A stretch of 40,411 bases of DNA, taken from assembly GCA_964565415.1 (NCBI GenBank), contig CAZMEX010000026.1, positions 1 to 40,411 on the forward strand. Direction: 5' to 3'. The DNA is from JAIOSM01 sp964565415 (GTDB lineage: Bacteria; Desulfobacterota; Desulfobacteria; Desulfobacterales; Desulfobacteraceae). Position numbers and translations under genes: made by a program. The notes below the pieces were generated by a model, which was given only the letters and a program-made list of their open reading frames with translations, did not search any database and was not told the origin of the DNA. The stretch's first letter is position 1; each line of letters opens with the position of its first letter. Shown here in pieces: positions 16,750 to 25,622 of the stretch.

Positions 16750-17823
16750 TTACTCTATCAGCATGGCATCGCCAAAACTGAAAAATCTGTATTTCTCCTT
16801 TATTGCAGTTTTATAGGCATTAAAAATATTTTTACTACCTGCAAAGGCTGCAACAAGCATCATCAACGTTGATTTTGGCAGATGAAAATTGGTTATCATA
16901 CCATTGACACACTTAAAATCATATCCTGGATAGATAAAAATATCACACATTCCCTGACCAGGGTTTACCCTACCACTTTTATCTGCAATAAATTCCAATG
17001 TCCGCATGGTTGTAGTACCCACTGTTATGACCCTTCTTTTATCATCCTTTGCTCTGTTAATCTTTTGGGCTGTCTCCCTGGAAACTAAAAAAAATTCAGA
17101 GTGGATATTGTGATCCCTGATATCTTCAACCTCTACAGGAACAAACGTCCCATATCCCACGTGGAGTGTAATGGTTGCGATTTCAACTCCCTTATCTAAA
17201 AGAGCTCCCATAAGCTTATCTGTAAAATGAAGTCCTGCAGTGGGCGCGGCAACTGCCCCCTCCTTTTGTGCATACACTGTCTGATACTGCTCTTTATCGG
17301 ACTCTAAAGCTTTACCTTTATCTCTTTTTATATATGGTGGCAGAGGTATATCTCCAATTTTGTACAAAATATCAAGAAAAGTTTCACTATTTTTCAAGTT
17401 ATTCATAAACCTGATATTACAAATCTTTCCTCTGTTTTCAACAACAACTGCTTCTAATCCATGTTGGAAAAACAGATTGGTGCCTTGTTTAGGGCTTCTT
17501 GAAGCTTTTACCAGGCAATCACACTCAAAATAAGGATTTTTATCAAAACTTTTCAGAGCTTTAGTAAAATCAATTATTAAAACTTCAACTTTTCCTCCGG
17601 TCTCTTTTTTCCCTTTAAGCCTTGCCGGAATAACTTTAGTGTCATTTATTACCAGCAGATCATCTTCTTTTAAAAGATCAATCAGGTTTTTAAACTTATA
17701 ATGTGAGATAAGACCGGTCTTTTTTTTTAAATGCAGCAGCCTGGAACCATCCCTGTTCCCAACAGGCTTTTGAGCAATTAATTTTTCAGGCAGGTCAAAA
17801 TCATAACTTTTAAGTTGATACAT
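16750..17823 (-). CDS. queA: S-adenosylmethionine:tRNA ribosyltransferase-isomerase
   Basis: Converts preQ1 in tRNA to epoxyqueuosine using the ribosyl part of SAM. It has 357 residues, as usual. Signatures are Y-D-F-D-L-P-E-K-L-I-A-Q at residues 7-18, V-I-N-D-T-K-V-I-P-A-R-L near 56-67, A-P-T-A-G-L-H-F-T near 193, H-V-G-Y-G-T-F near 221 and N-F-H-L-P-K-S-T-L near 312. Its start codon overlaps the stop of the DUF2065 gene in TAATG, which suggests coupled translation. Gene order queA-tgt fits a queuosine operon. Confidence 0.96.
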   Translation of the reverse strand: MYQLKSYDFDLPEKLIAQKPVGNRDGSRLLHLKKKTGLISHYKFKNLIDLLKEDDLLVINDTKVIPARLKGKKETGGKVEVLIIDFTKALKSFDKNPYFECDCLVKASRSPKQGTNLFFQHGLEAVVVENRGKICNIRFMNNLKNSETFLDILYKIGDIPLPPYIKRDKGKALESDKEQYQTVYAQKEGAVAAPTAGLHFTDKLMGALLDKGVEIATITLHVGYGTFVPVEVEDIRDHNIHSEFFLVSRETAQKINRAKDDKRRVITVGTTTMRTLEFIADKSGRVNPGQGMCDIFIYPGYDFKCVNGMITNFHLPKSTLMMLVAAFAGSKNIFNAYKTAIKEKYRFFSFGDAMLIE

Positions 17824-18014
17824 TAAACCAGATATTTTCCAATATAAACAATTAGAACACCAAATATCATAAGAAATCCTCCAAACCCTCTTAAAGATTT
17901 ATCCGGGAGTTCCACGAGCATGCTTATCATATTTTTCATCTTATCTGGAGCTGCAAAATAAGGTAAGCCCTCCACAACCATTACCATTCCTATCACACAA
18001 AGAAAAAATTTCAT
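17823..18014 (-). CDS. DUF2065 (YjeT-like) small membrane protein
   Basis: 63 residues with two predicted membrane helices (about 2-18 and 42-60) separated by a short basic loop. The start M-K-F-F-L-C-V-I-G-M-V-M-V-V-E-G-L-P and the later R-G-F-G-G-F-L-M-I-F-G match the DUF2065 family, known as YjeT in E. coli, whose function is unknown. It is the first gene of the minus-strand queA group and faces gatB across a 168-base AT-rich intergenic region that probably holds divergent promoters; none is convincing. Confidence 0.82.
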   Translation of the reverse strand: MKFFLCVIGMVMVVEGLPYFAAPDKMKNMISMLVELPDKSLRGFGGFLMIFGVLIVYIGKYLV

Positions 18015-18191
18015 CTAAACAGTTGCCTTTGCTTTAAAAGTTATTAATATAATAGAGTGCACTATTAAATATATTTTTATGATTATGATTTCAACAAAAA
18101 AAATATTATTGCCAAATAATATAATCAAGGTTATAAATATAAAACTTATTTTATATGAATAAAATAATAATTTCAAAGGTATGTGATATTA

Positions 18192-19727
18192 ATGTTTGAA
18201 TCGGTTATTGGTCTTGAGGTCCACGCACAACTCAAAACAAAAACAAAAATATTTTGTGGGTGTCCCACAACATTTGGCAACCCCCCCAATACAAACACCT
18301 GCCCTGTATGTACAGGAATGCCAGGAGTTTTACCAGTATTGAACAAACAAGCTGTAACGCTTGCCATAAAAACTGCCCTTGCAACAAATTGTAAAATTGC
18401 AAATAAGAGCAGGTTTGACAGAAAAAATTATTTTTACCCGGATCTCCCCAAAGGGTATCAAATTTCTCAATATGCCTTTCCCATTGCAGAACACGGCTTT
18501 CTCAACATTGATAATAAGAAAATAGGCATCACAAGAATTCACATGGAAGAGGATGCTGGTAAACTCACCCATGACAATAACAGAGGCACAAGCATGGTGG
18601 ATTTAAACAGAACTGGAATCCCCCTGGTTGAGATAGTAAGCGAGCCTGATATAAGATCGGCAAAAGAGGCTGCGCAATATTTGAAAAAACTTCATATGAT
18701 TTTAAAATACTGTGATGTCTGTGATGCAAATATGGAAAAAGGACAATTTCGATGTGATGCAAACATCTCCCTTCGTGTTAAAGGTACAGAAAAGTTTGGT
18801 ATACGCGCTGAAATTAAAAACTTAAACTCCTTTAAAAATGTTGAAAAAGCAATCAATTATGAAATTGAGCGCCAGGGATATCTGCTTGAAGATGGCAAAA
18901 AAGTGATCCAGGAAACACGATTATGGGACCCTGATAAAAATAAGACAAACAGCATGCGCTCAAAAGAAGATGCCCATGATTACAGGTATTTTCCCGACCC
19001 GGACCTTGTCCCCTTGATTGTGGATGACAAATGGATACAAGATGTTAAAGCCACCCTGCCTGAACTTCCAGATGAAAAAAAAGCAAGGTTTGTAAATGAT
19101 TTTGCCATTCCTGAATATGATGCAAAAGTCTTGACATCTTCCAGAAAACTTGCAGATTATTTTGAAAAGACAATAAAAGATCTTTCAGATATTAAACAGG
19201 CAAGCAACTGGATAATGACCACAATACTTGGTATGCTTAACACTAAAGGCATAACCATTGATGCATCCCCTGTCTCAGCTGACTCCCTTGCAAAATTATT
19301 AAAACTGTTGGAAAACAACACAATAAATATTAAAGGGGCAAAAACTATCTTTGAAGAGATGGTTGAAACAGACAAAAAAGATCCTTTATCAANNNNNNNN
19401 NNNNNNNNNNNNNNNNNNNNNNNNNNNNNNNNNNNNNNNNNNNNNNNNNNNNNNNNNNNNNNNNNNNNNNNNNNNNNNNNNNNNNNNNNNNNAAAAGATC
19501 CTTTATCAATAGTAAAAGAGAAAAACCTTGAACAGGTCTCAGATGAGGCAGGGCTTGAGGCTATTATTGCTGAAATAATTGACAAGAACCCAAAAGAGGT
19601 TGAACTATATAAAGCTGGTAAAACAAAACTTTTCAGTTTTTTTATGGGGCAGGTCATGGGGAAAACCAAAGGCAAAGCCGACCCGAAAATCATTACTAAA
19701 ATTATTAAAATTAAATTAGAGGGCTAA
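18192..19727 (+). CDS. gatB: Asp-tRNA(Asn)/Glu-tRNA(Gln) amidotransferase subunit B, interrupted by a scaffold gap
   Basis: GatB binds the mischarged tRNA and activates its carboxylate for GatCAB. Motifs: V-I-G-L-E-V-H-A-Q-L at residues 4-13, C-G-C-P-T-T-F with a later C-P-V-C-T-G-M-P-G (zinc Cys), F-D-R-K-N-Y-F-Y-P-D-L-P-K-G-Y near 76, and the helical/YqeY-like tail from about 330. ATG at 18192 is chosen because GatB proteins start M-x-F-E-x-V-I-G; GTG at 18183 is too close to AAAGG. The reading frame is broken by 100 Ns with a 17-bp duplicate on both sides. Removing Ns and one copy (117 bases, 39 codons) gives 472 residues, the normal size. gatA and gatC lie 14 kb away. Confidence 0.95.
   Translation: MFESVIGLEVHAQLKTKTKIFCGCPTTFGNPPNTNTCPVCTGMPGVLPVLNKQAVTLAIKTALATNCKIANKSRFDRKNYFYPDLPKGYQISQYAFPIAEHGFLNIDNKKIGITRIHMEEDAGKLTHDNNRGTSMVDLNRTGIPLVEIVSEPDIRSAKEAAQYLKKLHMILKYCDVCDANMEKGQFRCDANISLRVKGTEKFGIRAEIKNLNSFKNVEKAINYEIERQGYLLEDGKKVIQETRLWDPDKNKTNSMRSKEDAHDYRYFPDPDLVPLIVDDKWIQDVKATLPELPDEKKARFVNDFAIPEYDAKVLTSSRKLADYFEKTIKDLSDIKQASNWIMTTILGMLNTKGITIDASPVSADSLAKLLKLLENNTINIKGAKTIFEEMVETDKKDPLSXXXXXXXXXXXXXXXXXXXXXXXXXXXXXXXXXXKDPLSIVKEKNLEQVSDEAGLEAIIAEIIDKNPKEVELYKAGKTKLFSFFMGQVMGKTKGKADPKIITKIIKIKLEG
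19393..19492. other. assembly gap of exactly 100 Ns inside gatB
   Basis: The 17 bases before the gap (19376-19392) are the same as the 17 bases after it (19493-19509). The round length of 100 is a scaffolder placeholder. The two contigs simply overlap, and no DNA is missing. Confidence 0.93.
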
Positions 19728-19734
19728 AATTAAA

Positions 19735-20379
19735 ATGCCGAAAATTAAATATTTGAGCAAAACAATTATATTGTCTCTTGTTATTATTTGCAGCTTTGCA
19801 AATTTTAATGGGCTTTGGGCAAATGGTGTTAAAAAAATTGCTATCCTCCCTTTTGAAATCCACTCTGGAAAAGATATAAACCATATTAAATACGGTATTG
19901 ATCACATGCTTTCCTCAAGACTTTCCTGGGCAGATCACACCGCAATTACCAATAAACGTATAGTCAATAATGCTCTTAAAAAGAACAACAATCTTCCAAA
20001 CAATAAGCTTCTATCTGCAATTGCAAAAGCAACCAACTCTGACTATGTCCTGACAGGCAGTATTACTGAATTTGCCAACTCCTTTAGCATTGATGCCAAT
20101 ATCTACAATACAATAGATAAAACCTCAAAACCCTTTTTTGGTCAGGCAGCAAAAATGGACAAAATCATCCCTGAAATCAATCTGCTGGCAGCAAAAATCA
20201 ATAAAAATATTTTTAATAGAACAACCACCCGGTATGAAGAATTTTCAGAACAGCAGAGTTTTGCCAAACAGAGACAGATGCAACAGAGGATGGATCCGGA
20301 AAAAATGGTGACACCGCACCCCAGCGGTGACTTTGAAAGAAAAAAGCCATGGTGGTATGTGTGGGAGTATATTTGGTAA
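19735..20379 (+). CDS. exported TolB/FlgO-like N-terminal domain protein, function unknown
   Basis: 214 residues starting 7 nt after gatB. A signal peptide covers about residues 1-30 (hydrophobic I-I-L-S-L-V-I-I-C-S-F-A). It is followed by K-K-I-A-I-L-P-F-E-I-H, a strand typical of the TolB-N/CsgG/FlgO-like periplasmic domain. Then come a helix H-M-L-S-S-R-L, a V-L-T-G-S-I-T-E-F strand near 110, and a second helix. The tail is rich in Gln/Met/Arg and ends in W-W-Y-V-W-E-Y-I-W. The tail is too short for the beta-propeller or repeat domains often fused to this N-terminus, so the protein may be a stand-alone domain or shortened. No catalytic motif is visible. Confidence 0.7.
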   Translation: MPKIKYLSKTIILSLVIICSFANFNGLWANGVKKIAILPFEIHSGKDINHIKYGIDHMLSSRLSWADHTAITNKRIVNNALKKNNNLPNNKLLSAIAKATNSDYVLTGSITEFANSFSIDANIYNTIDKTSKPFFGQAAKMDKIIPEINLLAAKINKNIFNRTTTRYEEFSEQQSFAKQRQMQQRMDPEKMVTPHPSGDFERKKPWWYVWEYIW

Positions 20380-20409
20380 ATTATGACAAAAGATTAAATA
20401 GTCAGCCCT

Positions 20410-21609
20410 TTATTCAATTATCAAGGCATCTGCCACCAGTTCCCAGAGGTATTTAACTTTGATTTCAGGCAGTTTAAAATGGGTCAGAATCTGCTTGATC
20501 TGACCATGGCAGCTGTGGCATGGCAATACAATCATATCAGGGTTACAAGCTCTTATCTGTTCTGCTTTTTTTCTGGAGTAATGCATGCGCTCTTCATCAA
20601 AAGGAGTAAGCATTGTTCCCCCGCCTCCTCCGCAGCAGTAGGCATTGCCTTTAGAAGGGAACAGATCTGTCCAGTTTGAAACAAACTGATCCAGAATAAA
20701 ACGGGGTTCTTCAAAATATCCATGACCAAACTTCTCTTGTGATTTTCTTCCGTAGTTGCATGGATCATGGTAGGCTATTTTCTCTTTAAACTTGTTTTTG
20801 TCAAGCTTGATTCTACCTGTTTTTATGTAATCTATCAAAAGATCAAAAACTGTAAATGCTTTATGGTTGTTAAAAAACTCTGGGTACCATTGTTCGAGAC
20901 CCGACCGGGTCGCCATGTATGCATGACCTCACTCCGGGTACATCAGGTTTTTTATCCCAAGCTTGTCCATCTGTTCTACAATACGCCCCACAAACAATTT
21001 CATGGACTCATCATCGCCGGAAAACAATCCCCAGTTCACTCCCTCCCAGTTTGTACTGGTCATGGTAAAGTCCTCTTTTGCAGCATGGAAAATCTTCCAC
21101 CAGTGCACCAGATCTTCATTCTGGGTATTGACCAATTTGTTATGGAGAGTGTGCAGAAGAGAGGCGCCCTTTTTGTCAATGGGGGATTTAAAGTCTTCAA
21201 ATCCCTCTTCTTCAGCAAGCTCTTCACCAACATCTTCAATGATAAATTCAAAATCATCCAGGGGCAAACCAATGTTATTGCCGGTTTTCAGGCATAGCTC
21301 AACACCTGTATGGATCTGCCCCGGCACTTTGTCTCGTTCCACATTTTTTCTAAGTTCCCGGACAATATTTACAATATTAATCCCCATGGGGCAAGCGTAT
21401 TCACACTTCCCGCACATGGTGCATAGCCATGGAAGATTAGATTCTATAAGTTCTTTTTCACGCTCCTGTATTACAAGGCGTACAATTTTTCTCGGGTCAA
21501 AGCCTGACTTTCCTGACATGGGGCATCCTGCGGAACATGTGCCACATGAGAGACATAGCTCTGGTATGGATTGAATTGATCTTAAAGGTGCGCTGTTTTT
21601 CACTGACAT
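20410..21609 (-). CDS. DsrK/HdrD-like Fe-S oxidoreductase, probable selenoprotein (Sec227 at an in-frame TGA)
   Basis: One reading frame from ATG 21609 to the stop at 20410 gives 399 residues if the TGA at 20929-20931 is read as selenocysteine. An HdrC-like part has two [4Fe-4S] motifs (C-L-S-C-G-T-C-S-A-G-C-P near 19-30 and C-T-M-C-G-K-C-E-Y-A-C-P near 63-74). The HdrB/DsrK-like part has W-G-L-F-S-G-D-D near 196, then Y-P-E-U-G-H-A-Y. DsrK/HmeD-type relatives have E-C-G-H-A at this site. The final CCG domain is intact: H-D-P-C-N-Y near 280, C-C-G-G-G-G-G near 325 and C-H-S-C near 365. A hairpin 17 nt after the TGA fits a bacterial SECIS. It is the last gene of the hdr operon and probably reduces or oxidises a disulfide or passes electrons to a membrane partner. 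Alternatives are a sequencing error, or a true stop with restart at 20916. Confidence 0.85.
20898..20911 (-). promoter_or_regulatory. candidate bacterial SECIS hairpin
   Basis: On the coding (minus) strand, GACCC (20911-20907) pairs perfectly with GGGTC (20902-20898) around the loop GGTC (20906-20903). It begins 17 nt after the TGA, inside the coding region, where the bacterial SelB-binding element must lie. The apical loop of the E. coli fdhF element also contains GGUC. Local GC content is far above that of the window. The lower stem is imperfect: a C-T mismatch, then a G-C pair. Confidence 0.65.
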
Positions 21610-21664
21610 ATTTTTTTCTCTTTATATCTTGTCTATTCTTCTATCTTATCTGTTAAAAAATTAT

Positions 21665-24550
21665 TCAAATAAAGGTTTCAATCTGATTCATTACACCACT
21701 GTCCTCAAAACCGCTTATCACAGTTGCATTATTCGGACATACAGAAGCGCATGTACCGCATGCCTGGCAGGCAGCATCATCCACTTCTATCAAATTTGAC
21801 TGCGGGTCTATAAAACGAGCTTGAAAGGGGCATGCACCTATGCAAAGCTCACACTTAGAACAAATTGCATGTCTCACCATGGCTGTCACAGATTGTGTTT
21901 CAATAAAATCCCTGCTCAAAATCCTAAGGGCTCGCATGGCAGCAGCACGCCCCTCTTTCATTGCTTCTGATGCATTTTGGGGCATGCGGGCAAGACCGCA
22001 GACAAAAATCCCCTCTTTGCCTGTATCAACAGGGCGCCATTTATAATCTGCCTCTTTTACAAAACCATCTTGGGTCCTGTTAAGATCAAAAAGCTCAAAC
22101 AAATCATTGTTTGCATAGGGTTTAACACCGGTTGATAATGATACAATATCTGCCTTGATCTCTATCTGCTCCTGGAGCACAGGATCAAGCAATGATACCA
22201 GAGAGTGTTCTTTTAAAACCTTGACTACTGGTTTTTTCTCCCTTGAAAAGGTTATAAAATCAATCTTGTTTTTCCGTGCCAGCGTATAAATCTTTTCTGA
22301 GTTGCCATAGGTCATTATATCCCGATAGAGTATGGTCACTTTGATCTCTGGATCTTTTTCTTTAATTTTAATTGCGGTTTTCAAAGCTTTAACACAGCAT
22401 ATTCTGCTGCAATAATTATCTGGCTCTTCCCTTGATTGTACGCATTGAATCATCACAATATGCCGGGCTTTAAAATCTACTGCCTCTATTTTTTGTTCCA
22501 GGTCAAAAAGAGTCATAACTCTATTATTGTCATATCCGTAGGCAGTGGTCTCTTTTCTTGTACCACCTGTTGCAAGTATAATGGCTCCTGCCGGCAATAC
22601 AGTGAATCCGTCAGGGTTGCCAATGGACAGGGTGAAATTACCTGCTGTACCATGGTATGAAGTAACTTCTGACTCTGACATAATAGTTATGTTATCAAGC
22701 TCTTTTACCCTGGATAAGAGTTTATTTACTTCAGAAATTTCTGCTGCTCCTGTTATAAATTTAAGATTGCCACCCGGCTCTTTATTCTTTTCAACCAGAG
22801 TCACCCCGATGTCATGGTTAGCCAAAATCTCAGCAGCGCTAAGTCCGGCAGGTCCTGCACCAATAATCAATGCAGTTTTCATTGCCTCTTTTTTTCTAAC
22901 CTTCAATGTATTCCTGGTTTTAAGAGAGCCGTGTGAGGCAATTATTCTGTTTAATAATTGCTCTTCATCCATGGTGTTTTCAAATTCCACAAAATCAATA
23001 TAATGTCGATGTATGCCTGTTCTTTTTTCCAGTGCATTAATTTTTGATCGAAAAAGGTCACTGGTGCAGGAGACAATAATCAAACGATTATATTTAGTGT
23101 CTGCTGCCAGCTTTGTTAAATCTTCAAACCCTTTTTGACTGCATATGGCATCAAGCAGCAAAGTTTTTATGTTACCGGGCTTTTTATTAATTTGTTGAAT
23201 CAATTCATCTGATACAAGCCTGCTTTTCTCTTTAGAGCTGCAATTACAGACAATTACAAGAAAATTTGGAGCATCATAGGAGAGTTTTACCCTGTTTGGT
23301 CCAAAGCTCTCCCTTTGGGTATCAACATTTGAAACTATACTGCTTGCTTCAATAACAGTTTCAGAGATATCCTTAAATTCAAATTCTCTGTTTATAACAT
23401 GCACTGCTTTATTTGAAGTAAATTCTGAAAATTCCTGCTTTGAATCTCTTCCTGTTGCAAGCACAATCAAATCAAAGGTTTTTTCAATCTGATCCCCTGA
23501 TTCATCCATGTAAGAGATTCGCACATCCCCTGTATCAAAATCCTTCTCAACAGAGTGTACTCTGCACCTGACCAGCTTAACTCCATGCTCTTTTACAGCT
23601 TTATCCCGATATCTTTGAAAATCTCTTCCATGGGTTCTCATATCCATATAAAAAATTGTTGTCTCGCAGGGGTCAGAAAGCTTTGTCTTTGCAAACACTG
23701 CCTCTTTAAGGGAAAACATACAACATGCACTGCTGCAATAATCACTTCCAGTCATAATATTCCGTGATCCAACACATTGAATCCAGGCAATTTTCTCTAT
23801 TCTTTTTCCGTCTGAAGGTCGCAAGGGCTTACCCTCTGTGGGTCCGCTTTGACTCATCAATCTTTCAAACCCAATAGAAGTTACTACATTTTTCAAGACT
23901 CCAAATCCATAAAGGTCTGTATCAGAAGGGGCATAGAGCTTATTTCCTGTTGCCATGATCACAGCAGGGATATTTTTTAAATGAACTTCCCTGTTTTCAA
24001 ACGAGAGATCAATGGCATCTTCAGGGCACACTTTTAAACAATCACCACATTTTGTGCACACCTTTTCATCAATGGTTCTGTTGTTGGGAATTTGAAAAGG
24101 CACAGGAAAAAAGACAGCTTTGCGCTTTGACAAATGTCCGTTAAAACTGTCTGTTGTTGTGACCATGCAAACTTCTTCACACTTACCACAATTGATACAG
24201 AGATCAGAATTTATACCAATTGCTTTTTTATTGAGCAGCACATTGAGGTTCCCAGGTGTACCTGTAACATCTTTAATCTCACAACACTGCATAAGCTCAA
24301 TGTTTTCGTGAATAAGTCCTTTTTTAAGACAAAATTGTCTGCCTGGGTCTCTGACCACCATGGGCAGCATCTTGCACATACCGCAATGGTCATCGGGAAA
24401 CTGGTTATCCAGCTGGGGAAGGATGCCTCCATATCCGGGGGCTTTATCAATTAAAAGAACCTTATGCCCTGTTTCAGCAAGGTCAAAAGCAGCTCTGATA
24501 CCACTTATGCCAGCGCCTGCAACTATAATTCTATTTTCCAACTCATCCAT
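21665..24550 (-). CDS. double-length HdrA-like flavoprotein (two HdrA modules in tandem)
   Basis: At 961 residues this is much longer than the 667-residue HdrA of the same operon. Module 1 has an FAD site A-G-A-G-I-S-G-I-R-A-A at 11-21, H-C-G-M-C-K-M near 57, and two [4Fe-4S] motifs near 117 (C-I-N-C-G-K-C-E-E-V-C) and 165 (C-T-K-C-G-D-C-L-K-V-C-P). It also has the H-D-R-A-type C-S-S-A-C-C-M-F-S near 272. Residues about 430-545 resemble the N-terminal HdrA domain. Module 2 has an FAD site G-A-G-P-A-G-L-S-A-A near 560, C-S-R-I-C-C near 715, and two C-terminal ferredoxin motifs near 897 and 930. It thus carries two FADs and at least four Fe-S clusters. It begins 2 nt after the FrhB-like gene and likely forms a second flavin branch point. 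Confidence 0.9.
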   Translation of the reverse strand: MDELENRIIVAGAGISGIRAAFDLAETGHKVLLIDKAPGYGGILPQLDNQFPDDHCGMCKMLPMVVRDPGRQFCLKKGLIHENIELMQCCEIKDVTGTPGNLNVLLNKKAIGINSDLCINCGKCEEVCMVTTTDSFNGHLSKRKAVFFPVPFQIPNNRTIDEKVCTKCGDCLKVCPEDAIDLSFENREVHLKNIPAVIMATGNKLYAPSDTDLYGFGVLKNVVTSIGFERLMSQSGPTEGKPLRPSDGKRIEKIAWIQCVGSRNIMTGSDYCSSACCMFSLKEAVFAKTKLSDPCETTIFYMDMRTHGRDFQRYRDKAVKEHGVKLVRCRVHSVEKDFDTGDVRISYMDESGDQIEKTFDLIVLATGRDSKQEFSEFTSNKAVHVINREFEFKDISETVIEASSIVSNVDTQRESFGPNRVKLSYDAPNFLVIVCNCSSKEKSRLVSDELIQQINKKPGNIKTLLLDAICSQKGFEDLTKLAADTKYNRLIIVSCTSDLFRSKINALEKRTGIHRHYIDFVEFENTMDEEQLLNRIIASHGSLKTRNTLKVRKKEAMKTALIIGAGPAGLSAAEILANHDIGVTLVEKNKEPGGNLKFITGAAEISEVNKLLSRVKELDNITIMSESEVTSYHGTAGNFTLSIGNPDGFTVLPAGAIILATGGTRKETTAYGYDNNRVMTLFDLEQKIEAVDFKARHIVMIQCVQSREEPDNYCSRICCVKALKTAIKIKEKDPEIKVTILYRDIMTYGNSEKIYTLARKNKIDFITFSREKKPVVKVLKEHSLVSLLDPVLQEQIEIKADIVSLSTGVKPYANNDLFELFDLNRTQDGFVKEADYKWRPVDTGKEGIFVCGLARMPQNASEAMKEGRAAAMRALRILSRDFIETQSVTAMVRHAICSKCELCIGACPFQARFIDPQSNLIEVDDAACQACGTCASVCPNNATVISGFEDSGVMNQIETFI

Positions 24551-24552
24551 GA

Positions 24553-25605
24553 TTATATTTTATCTTTTTCTTTATAATTCAAGTAGGGGATATTATCTTC
24601 AATGTTTTCTCCAGGCATATAATCAAAAAAATCCTGGGTGTTTTTTGACACGACCTTAAATATATCGGCAACCGGAATATTAGACGGGCATACACTTGTG
24701 CATTGACCGCATCCAACACATGCGTGGCTCATGTGGGCAAGTCGTGTCATATGAAACATGGTAGTATCAGTGGGAAGTTTAATCACCCCTTTTTTATCTG
24801 CTCTGTTCATCAGGGTTTCCGGCATATGGCTAAAAATATCTGTTTTAAATACACACTCTTTACAATAACATACAGGACAAATAGTCATGCAGTTATAACA
24901 ATTAAGACAATTTCCTATAACCTCCTGGAATTTATCAACCTTATTAATGTAAGAGAGTACATCTTCAGTCAGAGCATCCATGTTTTTACGGTGCCTGGTC
25001 ATGATATCATCTATTTTTTCTGCCCTGGTATCCGGGATATCTGTTATCCCATAATCAAGCTTTTCAAGAGCTGCTTTTCCTTTTTCAGTCCCTGCTGAAA
25101 ATGAAATATTGCCTGGACAGCCAAAAATATTCATATGTATATCAGATGTCTCAGATATAAACTGAGTACATGTTCTGCAGCTTGAAGTGATCATATCATT
25201 GTCTATCTCTCCTTCACATTGCAGATAATCACTGTTTTCAACTCTCCCATGGCAATCTGCCGTAATAATAATGGCATTTTCCAGGGTACATTGATTAAGC
25301 TTTACAAGTTCAAAAAGAGCTCTTTTCTCACACGGTTTTAAAACCAGAGCCGTTGTTTTCCCACTGTTTGATCCAAGGAGTAGACTTGCCTGTTTCGCAG
25401 AATTCATTGCCATGACCCGGGCAAGGGGTTCCATCTTTTCAAGATGTGCTCCATCACTTATCAGCATGGGCATGGGAAGATTTGAGTATGGTGATTTGCC
25501 GGGCAAAAAAAGATAGTCTGCCTCAATCTCAAGCATTTCAGACAGCAGATGTTTTATGGCTGAATCAGCCTCTTTTTCAAACCCTTTTTTCATATATGCA
25601 GTCAT
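24553..25605 (-). CDS. FrhB/FdhB-like Fe-S flavoprotein (coenzyme F420 hydrogenase/dehydrogenase beta-type)
   Basis: 350 residues. The N-terminal two thirds show the FrhB/FdhB-like fold with A-L-V-L-K-P-C-E-K-R-A near 95 and several Cys (S-S-C-R-T-C near 140, I-F-G-C-P-G-N near 161). The C-terminal part has a Cys-rich cluster site (C-L-N-C-Y-N-C-M-T-I-C-P-V-C-Y-C-K-E-C, from about 234) and a ferredoxin motif C-V-G-C-G-Q-C-T-S-V-C-P near 296. FrhB-type proteins bind FAD and exchange electrons with F420 in archaea; in bacteria the partner may be NAD(P)H, ferredoxin or formate dehydrogenase. In this operon it is a candidate electron entry subunit. AAGGGGAT lies upstream of its ATG. Confidence 0.83.
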   Translation of the reverse strand: MTAYMKKGFEKEADSAIKHLLSEMLEIEADYLFLPGKSPYSNLPMPMLISDGAHLEKMEPLARVMAMNSAKQASLLLGSNSGKTTALVLKPCEKRALFELVKLNQCTLENAIIITADCHGRVENSDYLQCEGEIDNDMITSSCRTCTQFISETSDIHMNIFGCPGNISFSAGTEKGKAALEKLDYGITDIPDTRAEKIDDIMTRHRKNMDALTEDVLSYINKVDKFQEVIGNCLNCYNCMTICPVCYCKECVFKTDIFSHMPETLMNRADKKGVIKLPTDTTMFHMTRLAHMSHACVGCGQCTSVCPSNIPVADIFKVVSKNTQDFFDYMPGENIEDNIPYLNYKEKDKI

Positions 25606-25622
25606 TGGTTTTTAATCCCCTT

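Noticed and set aside
19393..19492. Possible insertion in gatB
   Set aside because: It is exactly 100 Ns between identical 17-mers, which is a scaffolding gap, not biological sequence.
20890..20911. Sequence on the plus strand like a tRNA T-arm (GTTCGAGACCC)
   Set aside because: No acceptor, D or anticodon stems fit around it. It lies inside a clear coding region and is better explained as the SECIS-like hairpin on the opposite strand.
20767..21574. Long plus-strand ORFs (176 and 203 aa) opposite the DsrK-like gene
   Set aside because: They are antisense to a strongly supported Fe-S protein, have no motifs and no ribosome binding sites.
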